Of a stretch of DNA of 64,000 nt, positions 18,217-26,444 are shown in pieces. The first letter of the stretch is position 1, and every line of letters begins with the position of its first letter. The notes beneath the pieces were generated by a model, which saw only the letters and a list, made by a program, of their open reading frames with translations, was not told the DNA's origin and made no database searches. The translations under genes and the position numbers were made by a program. Source of the DNA: Halobaculum saliterrae (GTDB taxonomy: Archaea; Halobacteriota; Halobacteria; Halobacteriales; Haloferacaceae); contig NZ_WUUS01000001.1 of NCBI RefSeq assembly GCF_009831625.1, positions 248,301 through 312,300 of the forward strand, written 5' to 3'.

Positions 18217-18777
18217 TTACGGCATGTACCGCACGGCGACGACTCCCGGAGCCGACCGTATCTCCACGCGGTTCACCCCGAGGCGTGCCGCGCGGGTTCG
18301 GCTGGCGTCGGCGTCGGCGAGCACGTCGGCGACCGCCCGATCGGTGTCGTCCTCGGGTACGGAGATGACGTGGATCTCGCCGGTCCCGGCGCGTTCGGTG
18401 CGGGCGAGCTCGCCGGTCTCGCGGTCGGCGGCGAGGTCGAGCGAGTGCTGCGTCGGGGGCTCCTCGCTCTCCTCGACGGCGATCTCCCGACGGTCGTGGA
18501 CCTCGACGAGCTGCCAGGAGACGTTCATCGGCGGATCGGGTGCGACAACACCCTCGACGGCCTCGCCCTCGGCGACGCCGGGGTTCGAGGACAGCGTGTG
18601 CACCTGCCCGGAGTCGACGTCCCGAAGCACGGCCGAGCCGTCGTCCGCGTGGGTGACGAGGAAGACGCCGTCCCGCTCGCCGCCCGCGGTGTCGGCCGGG
18701 CCGGCGTCGCCGGCGGCCGCCGCGAGCGCGTCGCGGACGGCGTCCAGTTCGGATCCATCGGGGTCATCGTCGGTCAT
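18217..18777 (-). CDS. Haloarchaeal conserved protein (resembles DUF5812)
   Basis: 186 residues. The central part GVFLVTHADDGSAVLRDVDS and GQVHTLSSNPGVAEGEAVEG followed by VVAPDPPMNVSW looks like the uncharacterised haloarchaeal DUF5812 family by memory, not by search. The C-terminal third carries a second small alpha/beta block ending in VEIRSAPGVVAVRYMP. No membrane segment. Function unknown; single-gene unit. Confidence 0.75.
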   Translation of the reverse strand: MTDDDPDGSELDAVRDALAAAAGDAGPADTAGGERDGVFLVTHADDGSAVLRDVDSGQVHTLSSNPGVAEGEAVEGVVAPDPPMNVSWQLVEVHDRREIAVEESEEPPTQHSLDLAADRETGELARTERAGTGEIHVISVPEDDTDRAVADVLADADASRTRAARLGVNRVEIRSAPGVVAVRYMP

Positions 18778-18820
18778 GGGCGGGATACGTGGGGAGGGGT
18801 TTTCCGGGTTTCGTGACCGG

Positions 18821-18853
18821 CGAGGGCGAGCGAACCTCGTGAGCGAGCCCTCG
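18821..18853. repeat. Intergenic inverted repeat after the 18879-19481 gene
   Basis: CGAGGGC (18821-18827) and GCCCTCG (18847-18853) form a 7-bp inverted repeat around a 19-nt loop containing GAGCGA twice. It lies just past the stop of the minus-strand membrane protein and could end its transcript. It resembles the GC hairpins found in other gaps of this window. Confidence 0.45.
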
Positions 18854-18878
18854 GAGGACGACGGAGCGAGGCAGTCCG

Positions 18879-19481
18879 TCAGCGACGGAAGTAGTGGACC
18901 AGCGGGACGAGCAGCGCGGCCCCCGCGGGGATCGCGAGCCCGGACAGCCGCGGCAGGTCGTACAGCACCGCGATCAGCGGCGCGAACGCGCCGGACGGCG
19001 GCGGTCGTGCGACCGTCTCGCCGTCGAGGACGAACGTCTCGGGAAGGGCGGCGACCAGACCGAGGTACAGCGACGCGAGGAACAGGTACCCGGCCAGCGC
19101 GAGGCCGAGTTCGTAGCCGGGGCGTCCCGGCGTTCCGCGGCGGCGCGAGCGCGCGACGAGCAACACGGGCGTGATCGTCGGGGCGACGGCGCCGAGCGCG
19201 ACGACGACGTAGAACGCCCGGACGATCGAGAAGCGCGCCTGCGCGGTCGCACCGAACAGCGTGATCAGCGCGAGCGTGAACAGCAGGGTCAACAGCGCCG
19301 CCGCGAGGCCGCCGACGAGGACGTACGACTTGAACGTCAGCGACTCGCTGGCGCGTGCGGCGTACGGGAACGCGCCGAACACGCCGCGGTACCCGTCGTC
19401 GCTCCCGCCGGACTCGACTCCGGCGGGGTCGTCCCCGCCGGACGCCGTCGCGGCCTCGGGCGTCGCCTCGGCGTCTGTCAT
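18879..19481 (-). CDS. Multi-pass membrane protein of unknown function
   Basis: 200 residues with an acidic Gly/Ser-rich N-terminus (about 30 residues) then a short conserved-looking GVFGAFPYAARASESLTFKS and four or five hydrophobic segments: YVLVGGLAAALLTLLFTLAL, AFYVVVALGAVAPTITPVLL, LALAGYLFLASLYLGLVAAL and a last one near IPAGAALLVPLVHYF. No transporter or enzyme motif recognised. ATG at 19481 chosen; the 150 upstream codons are non-coding-like. Confidence 0.75.
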   Translation of the reverse strand: MTDAEATPEAATASGGDDPAGVESGGSDDGYRGVFGAFPYAARASESLTFKSYVLVGGLAAALLTLLFTLALITLFGATAQARFSIVRAFYVVVALGAVAPTITPVLLVARSRRRGTPGRPGYELGLALAGYLFLASLYLGLVAALPETFVLDGETVARPPPSGAFAPLIAVLYDLPRLSGLAIPAGAALLVPLVHYFRR

Positions 19482-19671
19482 CGCCCGTGGTTGGGTCGCG
19501 GCGGTGTTAAGCGCGCCGTCCGCGGTTCCGGGTTCCGCGGTCGTCGGATCGGCACACGCGACGGAACGACGGCGCGGCGAAGGCGGCATCGTCGTCGCGA
19601 GCCGTCCCGCGTGGCGTCGGGAGGGTGGCGAGGACGGCAGGGTTTTGCCGGCGGCGGACGGCGGTTCCCGC

Positions 19672-20955
19672 ATGAACGTCGACATCGGCAACGCCCTCGG
19701 CGGCGACCTCGGGCTGGAACGGGGGGACCTCGACACCCTCGACGAACGCGTCGCCGACGCCCACGAGCGCATCGAGCGCGGACGCGCCCGGTCGGAACAC
19801 GGGTACGCCGCGTTGAACCTCCCCGACACGTGCGACCCCGACGCGATCCGACGAGCGGCCGACGGCTTCGACCCGGAGCACCTCCTGACGGTCGGGATCG
19901 GCGGGAGCGCGCTGGGAGCCGCGACCCTCACCGGCGCGCTCGGGGCGGGCGTCGACTGCCGCTACCTCGACAACGTCGACCCCGTGTGGGTCCGCGCGAT
20001 CGTGGACGAGGTGGACCTCTCGTCGACCGTCGTCAACGTCGTCTCCCGCTCCGGGACGACCGCGGAGACGCTCTCGAACTTCCTCGTCGTCCGCGAGGCG
20101 ATGGAGGCCGCGGGCGTCGACTGGACCGAACGCACCGTCGTCACCACGGGCACTGAGGGGAACCTCCGGTCGATGGCCGCCCGCCACGACCTCCCCGCGC
20201 TGGACGTGCCCGACGGCGTCCCGGGCCGCTTCTCCGCGCTGTCGACCGTGGGGCTGTTCGCCGCAGAGGTCGCCGGCGTCGATCTGGACGCGGTGCTCGC
20301 GGGGGCAGCCGACGAGGCCGACCGCCTCGCGGGATCGCTGTTCGAGTCGCCGGCGTACGCCTACGGCGCGACGACGTACGCGCTGGCCGAACGCGGCGCG
20401 GCGACGAACGCCGTGATGCCGTACGCCGAGTCGCTGGAGCGGTTCGCCGAGTGGTTCGCCCAGCTCTGGGCCGAGTCGCTCGGGAAGGACGGACGGGGAC
20501 AGACGCCCGCGAGGGCGCTCGGCGCGACCGACCAGCACAGTCAGCTCCAGTTGTATCGCGCCGGCCCGGCGGACAAGCTCGTCACGCTCGTTCGACCTCG
20601 CGAATCGAACGACGTGGGCATCCCCGAGACGGATCTGGAGGGGCTGTCGTACCTCGGCGGCTCGTCGCTCGGGGAGCTGCTGGACGCGGAGTTCCGCGCG
20701 ACCGAGGCGAGCCTCGCGGCCGCCGGGCGCGAGAACGTCCGGATCGAGATCGACCGGGTCGACGAGCGCGGGCTCGGCGAACTGCTGTACGGGATGGAGG
20801 CCGCGTGCGTCCTCTACGGCGAACTCGCCGAGGTCTCGACGTTCACCCAGCCCGCAGTCGAGTGGGGGAAGAACGCCGCACGCGGCCTGCTCGGCGGCGG
20901 CGAGTTCAGTGAGGCCGACGCCGTCACCGAGAAGCGGCGCCTGGAGGTGGAGTGA
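19672..20955 (+). CDS. pgi: Glucose-6-phosphate isomerase
   Basis: 427-residue archaeal member of the bacterial-type PGI superfamily, interconverting glucose-6-phosphate and fructose-6-phosphate. The SIS-domain motifs are clear: TVGIGGSALGA, NVVSRSGTTAETLSNF and TTGTEGNLRSMA. The catalytic Glu/His/Lys region includes DQHSQLQLYRAGP and QPAVEWGKNAARGLL. The start ATG gives a normal length. A CPBP protease gene begins 1 nt after its stop, so the two share a transcript. Confidence 0.95.
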   Translation: MNVDIGNALGGDLGLERGDLDTLDERVADAHERIERGRARSEHGYAALNLPDTCDPDAIRRAADGFDPEHLLTVGIGGSALGAATLTGALGAGVDCRYLDNVDPVWVRAIVDEVDLSSTVVNVVSRSGTTAETLSNFLVVREAMEAAGVDWTERTVVTTGTEGNLRSMAARHDLPALDVPDGVPGRFSALSTVGLFAAEVAGVDLDAVLAGAADEADRLAGSLFESPAYAYGATTYALAERGAATNAVMPYAESLERFAEWFAQLWAESLGKDGRGQTPARALGATDQHSQLQLYRAGPADKLVTLVRPRESNDVGIPETDLEGLSYLGGSSLGELLDAEFRATEASLAAAGRENVRIEIDRVDERGLGELLYGMEAACVLYGELAEVSTFTQPAVEWGKNAARGLLGGGEFSEADAVTEKRRLEVE

Positions 20956-20956
20956 G

Positions 20957-21697
20957 GTGAGCGTCGAACTCGGCCCGCCCGACGGGACGATCGAGGCCCG
21001 GGCGGTCGCGATCCGCGGGGGGCAGGCGCTGCTCGCGGTGTTCGCCGGCGTCGTCGCCGTGGGCGCCATGGTTCCGGCGTTCGAGTGGGCGGCCCTGGCG
21101 GTCGGATTCGGGGCCGAGTCGGCGGCGACGGCGGTGTTCGTCACCGTCGGCAACGCCGCCGGCTTCACCGCCGCGGCGCTGTTGTTCCTCCTGTACGCCG
21201 GCGACCTCGACGTCCTGCGCGTCCGGCGGCCGACGGGCCGCGACGCCGCGGTCGCCGTCGGCGGCGCGATCGGTCTCATCGTCGCCGGCTACGGGATCCT
21301 CCTGGCGTTCTCGGCCGCGGGGCTGTCACCGAGCACGAATGAGGCGCTCACCAACCCGCCGGCGTACTTTCTGGCGATGATCCCGCTGTCGTTTCTCACG
21401 GTCGCCGTCGGCGAGGAGCTGCTCTTCCGGGGCGTCGTGCAGGGCGAGTTGCGGCGCGCGCTCGGCCCGGCTGGCGCCATCGCGGGCGCGTCGCTGCTGT
21501 TCGGGCTGTTGCACTACGTCGCCGGGACGGGGACGCCGGCCGAGAAGCTCGTCTACGTCGCCGTCGCGGCGACGCTCGGGATCGGGTTGGGCGCGCTGTA
21601 CGAGTACACCGACACCATCGTCGTACCGATCGTGGTCCACGGCGCGTACAACGCCGTCCAGTACGCTGTCCAGTACCTGGAGACGGCCGGTATCTGA
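20957..21697 (+). CDS. CPBP family intramembrane metalloprotease
   Basis: 246 residues from a GTG that follows the pgi stop by 1 nt, preceded by AGTGAGG-type purines. It has about eight hydrophobic segments. The Abi/CPBP motifs are visible: VGEELLFRGVVQGEL (EExxxR), SLLFGLLHYV (His) and VVHGAYNAVQY (His/Asn). Members are Rce1/bacteriocin-immunity-like membrane endopeptidases. The target is unknown; coupling to pgi is by position only. Confidence 0.88.
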   Translation: MSVELGPPDGTIEARAVAIRGGQALLAVFAGVVAVGAMVPAFEWAALAVGFGAESAATAVFVTVGNAAGFTAAALLFLLYAGDLDVLRVRRPTGRDAAVAVGGAIGLIVAGYGILLAFSAAGLSPSTNEALTNPPAYFLAMIPLSFLTVAVGEELLFRGVVQGELRRALGPAGAIAGASLLFGLLHYVAGTGTPAEKLVYVAVAATLGIGLGALYEYTDTIVVPIVVHGAYNAVQYAVQYLETAGI

Positions 21698-21722
21698 GGC
21701 GCCGTCTGGTTCTTCCGGGAGG

Positions 21723-22181
21723 CTATGCCGGGTTCTTCCGGGTCAGGTCGCTCCCGCAGATCCGACAGCGGTCGCGGTTCTCGTCGAAGGTTCGGCCACA
21801 GCCCGTACACTGGAACCGCCAGTCGCGCTCCTCCTCGATGCCCTCGCGGGCGATGACGCGGACGCGGACGTCCATGTGCTCGGCGACGTTCTGCATGGCG
21901 TAGTCGTCGGTGACGAGCGTCGCGTCGAGCTCGAACGCCGCCGCGAGCAGGCGCAGGTCCGTGTCGGACAGCTCCGCGAGGTCGCCGGTCTCCTCGGCGG
22001 CGCTGCGGACGCGGCCGACGGCCCCCTCGCCGGGGACGTGGATGTGCATCCCGGCGCCCTCCTCGGCGTCGAACCGGAGCGCGGTCTCGCCGGTGAGTTC
22101 CGCCTGGACCGCGGGGATCGAGGCGGTTCGGTCGTCGCTGTCGTACCCGTGGATGAACGCGGACGAATCGAGGACTTCCAT
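21723..22181 (-). CDS. nob1: Endoribonuclease Nob1 (PIN plus zinc ribbon)
   Basis: 152 residues. The N-terminal PIN domain begins EVLDSSAFIHG (metal Asp), has LSDTDLRLLAAAFELDATLV and TDDYAMQNVA (acidic site), and is followed by a zinc ribbon with CTGCGRTFD and CRICGSDL. Archaeal Nob1 matures the 3' end of 16S rRNA. The start ATG shares one base with the stop of the PRC-barrel gene upstream (TAATG), so translation is probably coupled. Confidence 0.93.
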   Translation of the reverse strand: MEVLDSSAFIHGYDSDDRTASIPAVQAELTGETALRFDAEEGAGMHIHVPGEGAVGRVRSAAEETGDLAELSDTDLRLLAAAFELDATLVTDDYAMQNVAEHMDVRVRVIAREGIEEERDWRFQCTGCGRTFDENRDRCRICGSDLTRKNPA

Positions 22182-22426
22182 TACGTGCGAACGACGATGT
22201 AGTCTTTCACGGCCTGCACGTCCGCGACCGGGACGTGGAATCGGCCCGACTCGTCGCGATCGAACGGCACCTGCGCCGGCGAGAGCTCCTCGTTCGGCGT
22301 GACGAGCAGGTCCGACAGCGAGCCCGTCTTCAGGTCCATCGTGATGTTGTACAGCATGCCCAGCTCGGTGCCGTCCGAGCCCATGACCGCCTTCCCCGAG
22401 AGGTTCTCGGCGAGGATGTCTGCCAT
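22181..22426 (-). CDS. PRC-barrel domain protein
   Basis: 81 residues forming one PRC barrel: ENLSGKAVMGSDGTELGMLY, TMDLKTGSLSDLLVTP and FHVPVADVQAVKDYIVV. PRC barrels in archaea bind RNA-processing and, more recently shown, cell-division partners; the immediate partner here is Nob1, whose start overlaps its stop. A TATA-like TTTATG 28 nt upstream sets the leaderless start at 22426. Confidence 0.9.
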   Translation of the reverse strand: MADILAENLSGKAVMGSDGTELGMLYNITMDLKTGSLSDLLVTPNEELSPAQVPFDRDESGRFHVPVADVQAVKDYIVVRT

Positions 22427-22451
22427 ACGTGCGGTCACTGACGCGACGAGC

Positions 22452-22457
22452 ATAAAC
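22452..22457 (-). promoter_or_regulatory. TATA box of the PRC-barrel/nob1 operon
   Basis: TTTATG on the minus strand about 28 nt before the PRC-barrel ATG. Confidence 0.5.
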
Positions 22458-22678
22458 GCCACGCTGGCGTCCGACGCGGGGCGGACACCACGCGTTCGGG
22501 GGAATCGGATCCGTCGGCGCCCCCGCCGGCCACGCAGTATCCGCCGCCGCTAGCGACGCCGCGTTCGTCGCCGGCGACGAGCGCGGTCGCCCCGCTTTCG
22601 ACGGAGTCGAAGCCCTTACTTCACGCGGCCGTCCAGTACCGACAAGAGCCGTTCTTCGCCGTAGAGAGGATCTCAGCC

Positions 22679-24499
22679 ATGTCAGACACGAATTCCGACG
22701 CCGATACCGAGGAGACGTTCGACGCCGGCTCGCTCCGCACGCCCATCGTTGCGGTGCTCGGCCACGTCGACCACGGGAAGACGACGCTGCTCGACCGCAT
22801 CCGCGGGTCCGCCGTTCAGGAGGGCGAGGCGGGAGCCATCACCCAGCACATCGGCGCGACCGCCGTGCCGCTGTCGACGATCTCCGAGATGGCCGGCGCG
22901 CTCGTCGACCCGACCGACTTCGACCTGCCCGGCCTGCTGTTCATCGACACGCCCGGTCACCACTCGTTCTCGACGCTGCGCTCTCGCGGCGGCGCCCTCG
23001 CCGACATCGCGGTGCTGGTCGTCGACGTGAACGACGGCTTCCAGCCGCAGACGGAGGAGGCGATCAACATCCTCAAGCGGACCGGCACGCCGTTCGTCGT
23101 CGCCGCGAACAAGGTCGACACGACGCCCGGCTGGAACCCGCAGAACGGCCAGCCGATCCAGCAGTCCCTGGAGCAGCAGTCCGAGCGCGCGACCTCCCGC
23201 CTCAACGAGAACCTCTACGAGCTCATCGGCGACCTCTCGGACGAGGGGTTCTCGGCGGACTTCTACTGGCGCGTGCAGGACTTCCAGTCCAACATCGGCG
23301 TCGTCCCCCTCTCGGCGATGACCGGCGAGGGGATCCCCGACCTGCTCACCGTCCTGATGGGCCTGTCCCAGCGCTACATGAAGGAGGAGATGTCCGTCGA
23401 CGTGGCCGGCCCCGGCGTCGGGACGGTGCTCGAGGTGAAAGACGAGCAGGGGTTCGGCGCGACGCTGGACGTGGTGCTGTACGACGGCGTCGTCCGCGAG
23501 GGCGACACCGTCGTCGTCGGCGGCCGCGACGAGCCGATCGTGACGGAGGTGCGCGCGCTGCTCCAGCCGCGCCCGAACGCCGAGATCCGCACGGAGAAGC
23601 GCTTCGAGCGCGTCGAGGAGGTCCGCGCGGCCGCGGGTGTCAAGATCGCCGCGCCCGACCTGGACGACGCGATGTCGGGCGCGCCGGTCCGCGTCGTCCG
23701 CGGCGACGACGTCGACGCCGTGACAGAGGAGGTCAGGAAGGAACTCGCCAAGATCGAGGTCGACACCACGGAGGACGGGGTCGTGGTGAAGGCCGACACG
23801 CTCGGGAGCCTGGAGGCGATGGCGAACGCCCTCGACGAGGCCGAGATCCCGATCCTCCGTGCGGAGGTCGGCGACGTGGCCCCGCGCGACGTGACCGTCG
23901 CCCAGACCGCCAAGGAGGACGTCCACAAGGTGATCCTCGGGTTCAACGTCGACGTGCTCCCCGACGCCGAGGAGGCGCTCGAACACGGCGACGTGCGCCT
24001 GTTCGACGACGACGTGATCTATCAGCTCGTCGAGGAGTACGACGAGTACGTCGAGGAACTCGAGCGCGCACAACAGGAGACGGTGCTCGACAAGATCACC
24101 AAGCCCGCGCGCTTCCGCATCCTCCAGGACCACACCTTCCGCCAGAACGACCCCGCGGTCGTCGGCGTCGAGATCCTCTCGGGGACCGTCCAGAACAACC
24201 GGCCGGTCGCGAAGTTCGAGGGCAGCGAGCCGAACCGCGTCGGCACCCTCTCGGGCATCCAGCATCAGGGCGACGACGTGGAGTCGGCGCAGGCGGGCGA
24301 GCGCGTCTCCGTCGCCATCGACGGGCCCACCGTCGGCCGCCAGATCGAGGAGGGCGACGAGCTGTGGGTCGAACTCCCCGAGAAACACGCGAAGATCCTC
24401 GAACAGGAGCTCGCCTCGGAGATCCGCGCCGACGAGATCGAGGCGCTGAAGGCGTACCTGGAGAAGCGACGGAAGGCGGACCCGTTCTGGGGGAAGTAG
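22679..24499 (+). CDS. infB: Translation initiation factor aIF5B/IF-2
   Basis: 606-residue GTPase that joins ribosomal subunits and positions initiator tRNA. G-domain motifs: GHVDHGKT (G1), FIDTPGHHSF (G3) and NKVD (G4). Domain II follows (EVKDEQGFGATLDVVLYDG), then the alpha/beta domain with ADTLGSLEAMANALDEA, and the C-terminal domain ending in RRKADPFWGK. The length is standard for archaea without N-terminal extension; no intein is present. A GC hairpin follows the stop. Confidence 0.97.
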   Translation: MSDTNSDADTEETFDAGSLRTPIVAVLGHVDHGKTTLLDRIRGSAVQEGEAGAITQHIGATAVPLSTISEMAGALVDPTDFDLPGLLFIDTPGHHSFSTLRSRGGALADIAVLVVDVNDGFQPQTEEAINILKRTGTPFVVAANKVDTTPGWNPQNGQPIQQSLEQQSERATSRLNENLYELIGDLSDEGFSADFYWRVQDFQSNIGVVPLSAMTGEGIPDLLTVLMGLSQRYMKEEMSVDVAGPGVGTVLEVKDEQGFGATLDVVLYDGVVREGDTVVVGGRDEPIVTEVRALLQPRPNAEIRTEKRFERVEEVRAAAGVKIAAPDLDDAMSGAPVRVVRGDDVDAVTEEVRKELAKIEVDTTEDGVVVKADTLGSLEAMANALDEAEIPILRAEVGDVAPRDVTVAQTAKEDVHKVILGFNVDVLPDAEEALEHGDVRLFDDDVIYQLVEEYDEYVEELERAQQETVLDKITKPARFRILQDHTFRQNDPAVVGVEILSGTVQNNRPVAKFEGSEPNRVGTLSGIQHQGDDVESAQAGERVSVAIDGPTVGRQIEEGDELWVELPEKHAKILEQELASEIRADEIEALKAYLEKRRKADPFWGK

Positions 24500-24525
24500 T
24501 CCGCGGGACCCGCTCCGACCCCGGT

Positions 24526-24554
24526 CGCGTCCGATCTCGGACGCGGTCTCGTTT
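24526..24554 (+). terminator. Hairpin after infB
   Basis: CGCGTCCGA (24526-24534) and TCGGACGCG (24537-24545) form a 9-bp inverted repeat with a 2-nt loop, followed by GTCTCGTTT. Position 26 nt after the infB stop fits a termination or 3' processing signal. Confidence 0.5.
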
Positions 24555-24740
24555 CCGATCCCGTTCGCCGTCTCCTCCCCGCGACCAGCGCCGGCGCCAC
24601 GATCCCCTCGGCCGACGTGACCTCGTGGTCACCGGACAACCGGAGGAACAACACTCGTCACTCACAGAAATTATTCTCGTATTATTTCAGACGTAACAGA
24701 TTTTACGGCCCGGATAGTACCGTTAAGCTGGTGAGAGTCG

Positions 24741-24986
24741 ATGAGTGTCCGAGACCCATCCAGCGACGACGTCGTCCCCGGGGCCGACCGCGTCGGTCCC
24801 GTATCGCCGTCGAAGTACGACCTGCTGCTCGCGGCCGTGCCTGCGTTGCTCCTCGCCGGGGCGGCCGCGGCCACGCGGTTGGCGCTGCCCGCGTCGGTCG
24901 GGACGGGGCTCGGCTCGCTGCTCGCGGCGCTGCTCGTCGGCTACGGCCTGTTCGTCGACCCGCCCCTCGGCGGCCGCGACACCTGA
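24741..24986 (+). CDS. Small membrane protein
   Basis: 81 residues. A 26-residue polar N-terminus ends PVSPSKYD, then two hydrophobic segments LLLAAVPALLLAGAAAATRL and VGTGLGSLLAALLVGYGLFV. It resembles short haloarchaeal integral proteins of unknown role. The AT-rich stretch at about 24660-24715 upstream is the likely promoter region. It stands alone between infB and a convergent gene. Confidence 0.7.
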   Translation: MSVRDPSSDDVVPGADRVGPVSPSKYDLLLAAVPALLLAGAAAATRLALPASVGTGLGSLLAALLVGYGLFVDPPLGGRDT

Positions 24987-25234
24987 CCGCACGGGCGACG
25001 CGCCGATCCGCTCGGCATCGACCAGCGTTCCCAGATCCGGCGACGGTCAGGCTCCGATCCGTCGTCACGCCGGGCGATCTCCGTTCAATCGCTCTGCACA
25101 GCGAAACCGCAAGACGACAGTTCGGATCGGAGTAGTGCCGACGACCGATCCACTTGTCGGTCGGCGAGCGCGCGGATCGGCGGACGGCGTCCCTCACCGA
25201 CGGGACGGAGAACGAGTCCGAGCGGCCGAAGCGC

Positions 25235-25615
25235 CTATCGCGCGGTCGGTTCGAGGTCGTCGCCGACGGCGGACATGACCTGCGCGGCCGCGCTGGCCGC
25301 GAGGCCGCGGGCGACCTCCTCGCGGTCCTCGTCGTCGAGGCCGGCCTCGATGTCCTCCAGATCGGGCGAGAAGCCCGCGCTGACGGCGTGACCGATCGGC
25401 GGCTGGACCGCGACGGTGGCCTGCGCCCCGTTCGTGCCGTAGGAGAGTTCGGAGCCGACGGCGTAGCCGTCGGGGAGATACGACTCGGTTCGCGTGACGA
25501 TGGTGGCGACCGCCCGGCGAAGCGCGTCCTTCTGGTCGGCCGTGAGGTCGACCTCCTCGGGACGGCCCGCCTCGACGACGCCAGGCGCCCCCGCATAGGG
25601 GTTGTTGCCGTTCAT
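25235..25615 (-). CDS. Haloarchaeal conserved protein (resembles DUF5811)
   Basis: 126 residues beginning MNGNNPYAGAPG. The block LTADQKDALRRAVATIVTRT, then VQPPIGHAVSAGFSPDLEDI and the end EEVARGLAASAAAQVMSAVG match my memory of the haloarchaea-only DUF5811 family. No membrane segment or catalytic motif. It follows the arginine decarboxylase gene on the same strand after 96 nt; function unknown. Confidence 0.78.
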   Translation of the reverse strand: MNGNNPYAGAPGVVEAGRPEEVDLTADQKDALRRAVATIVTRTESYLPDGYAVGSELSYGTNGAQATVAVQPPIGHAVSAGFSPDLEDIEAGLDDEDREEVARGLAASAAAQVMSAVGDDLEPTAR

Positions 25616-25711
25616 TAGGGTCGGCGATGATATGGGTGGTCCGCGTAAAAAGGCGTCGGCGATCTGTCGGGTGAATACACTATCGAGCCCCCGAGAGCCG
25701 GGGCGGCCGGC

Positions 25712-26194
25712 TCACGCGATCGGTTCGCTCTCGCCGTAGGCGGCGACGACGACCGCGGCGACGTACGCCGAGTCGTCGGTCTCGACGGTCGCACACCGGG
25801 TCCCCTCGTGGTCGAACGTCCAATCGCGGAGGTCGCGGCCGGCGTCGAGGCCGGTCGAGACGGTCTCGCGGACCGCGTCGGCGTCGCTGCCGTCGGCCTC
25901 GTAGAACAGCCCCGGACCCGGACCCGTCGCCCACCCGAGGCAGGCCGTGACGCTCTCGGTCTCGTGGGCGTCCTCCGGCGAGGCGGCCGCGTGCGCCTGC
26001 ACGACGGTGAGGCGGTCGCCGGCGGGCCCGAGATCCGGGGCGGTGTCGACGGCGCGGACGGTCGCGTCGGCGGGAACGACCGACGAGACGGTGACGAGGT
26101 TGAAGTCGCCGACGCCGGCGTCGGAGAGCGCGGCGTCGTAGGCGGCCAGCTCGGTCGGCCCCCGGCCGATGCCGTCGGCGACGTGGATGTCCAT
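25712..26194 (-). CDS. pdaD: Pyruvoyl-dependent arginine decarboxylase
   Basis: 160 residues. The proenzyme self-cleaves at the Ser-Ser of FNLVTVSSVVPADA (about residues 35-48), making the pyruvoyl group on the second Ser. It decarboxylates arginine to agmatine. In archaea agmatine feeds polyamines and agmatidine in tRNA-Ile2; that role is family knowledge. Other landmarks are VVQAHAAAS and ACLGWATGPGPGLFYEADG. A 54-bp double-hairpin repeat lies 93 nt upstream of its start. Confidence 0.92.
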   Translation of the reverse strand: MDIHVADGIGRGPTELAAYDAALSDAGVGDFNLVTVSSVVPADATVRAVDTAPDLGPAGDRLTVVQAHAAASPEDAHETESVTACLGWATGPGPGLFYEADGSDADAVRETVSTGLDAGRDLRDWTFDHEGTRCATVETDDSAYVAAVVVAAYGESEPIA

Positions 26195-26286
26195 ATCGGG
26201 AGTGGTGTGTCGGGGCGAAAGTGGGTGTCGATAGCGAGGCGTGAGGGAGTGAGCGAAGCGAACGACCGAAGGCCTCGGCGACCGGC

Positions 26287-26340
26287 GTTCACGAATCGCT
26301 GCGCGATTCGTGCGCTCATGGGACCGCAGGTCCCGTGAAC
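26287..26340. repeat. Dispersed double-hairpin repeat, copy A
   Basis: Bounded by GTTCAC and GTGAAC. Hairpin 1 has arms CACGAATCGC (26290-26299) and GCGATTCGTG (26303-26312) with loop TGC; hairpin 2 has arms CATGGGACC (26317-26325) and GGTCCCGTG (26329-26337) with loop GCA. GGCCTCG lies just upstream and GGCGAGG...GGGCCGAGCCGC just downstream. Copy B (49831-49884) has the same layout and compensatory base changes. It lies between pan and pdaD, both on the minus strand. Confidence 0.85.
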
Positions 26341-26444
26341 GGCGAGGTTCGAAGGGCCGAGCCGCTCAGAAAACAGTGAGCCGTGGGGAAGGCAACGAAA
26401 CGAGATCGAAAAACCGCCGGACGCGACCGCGAATCGGAGCCGAG

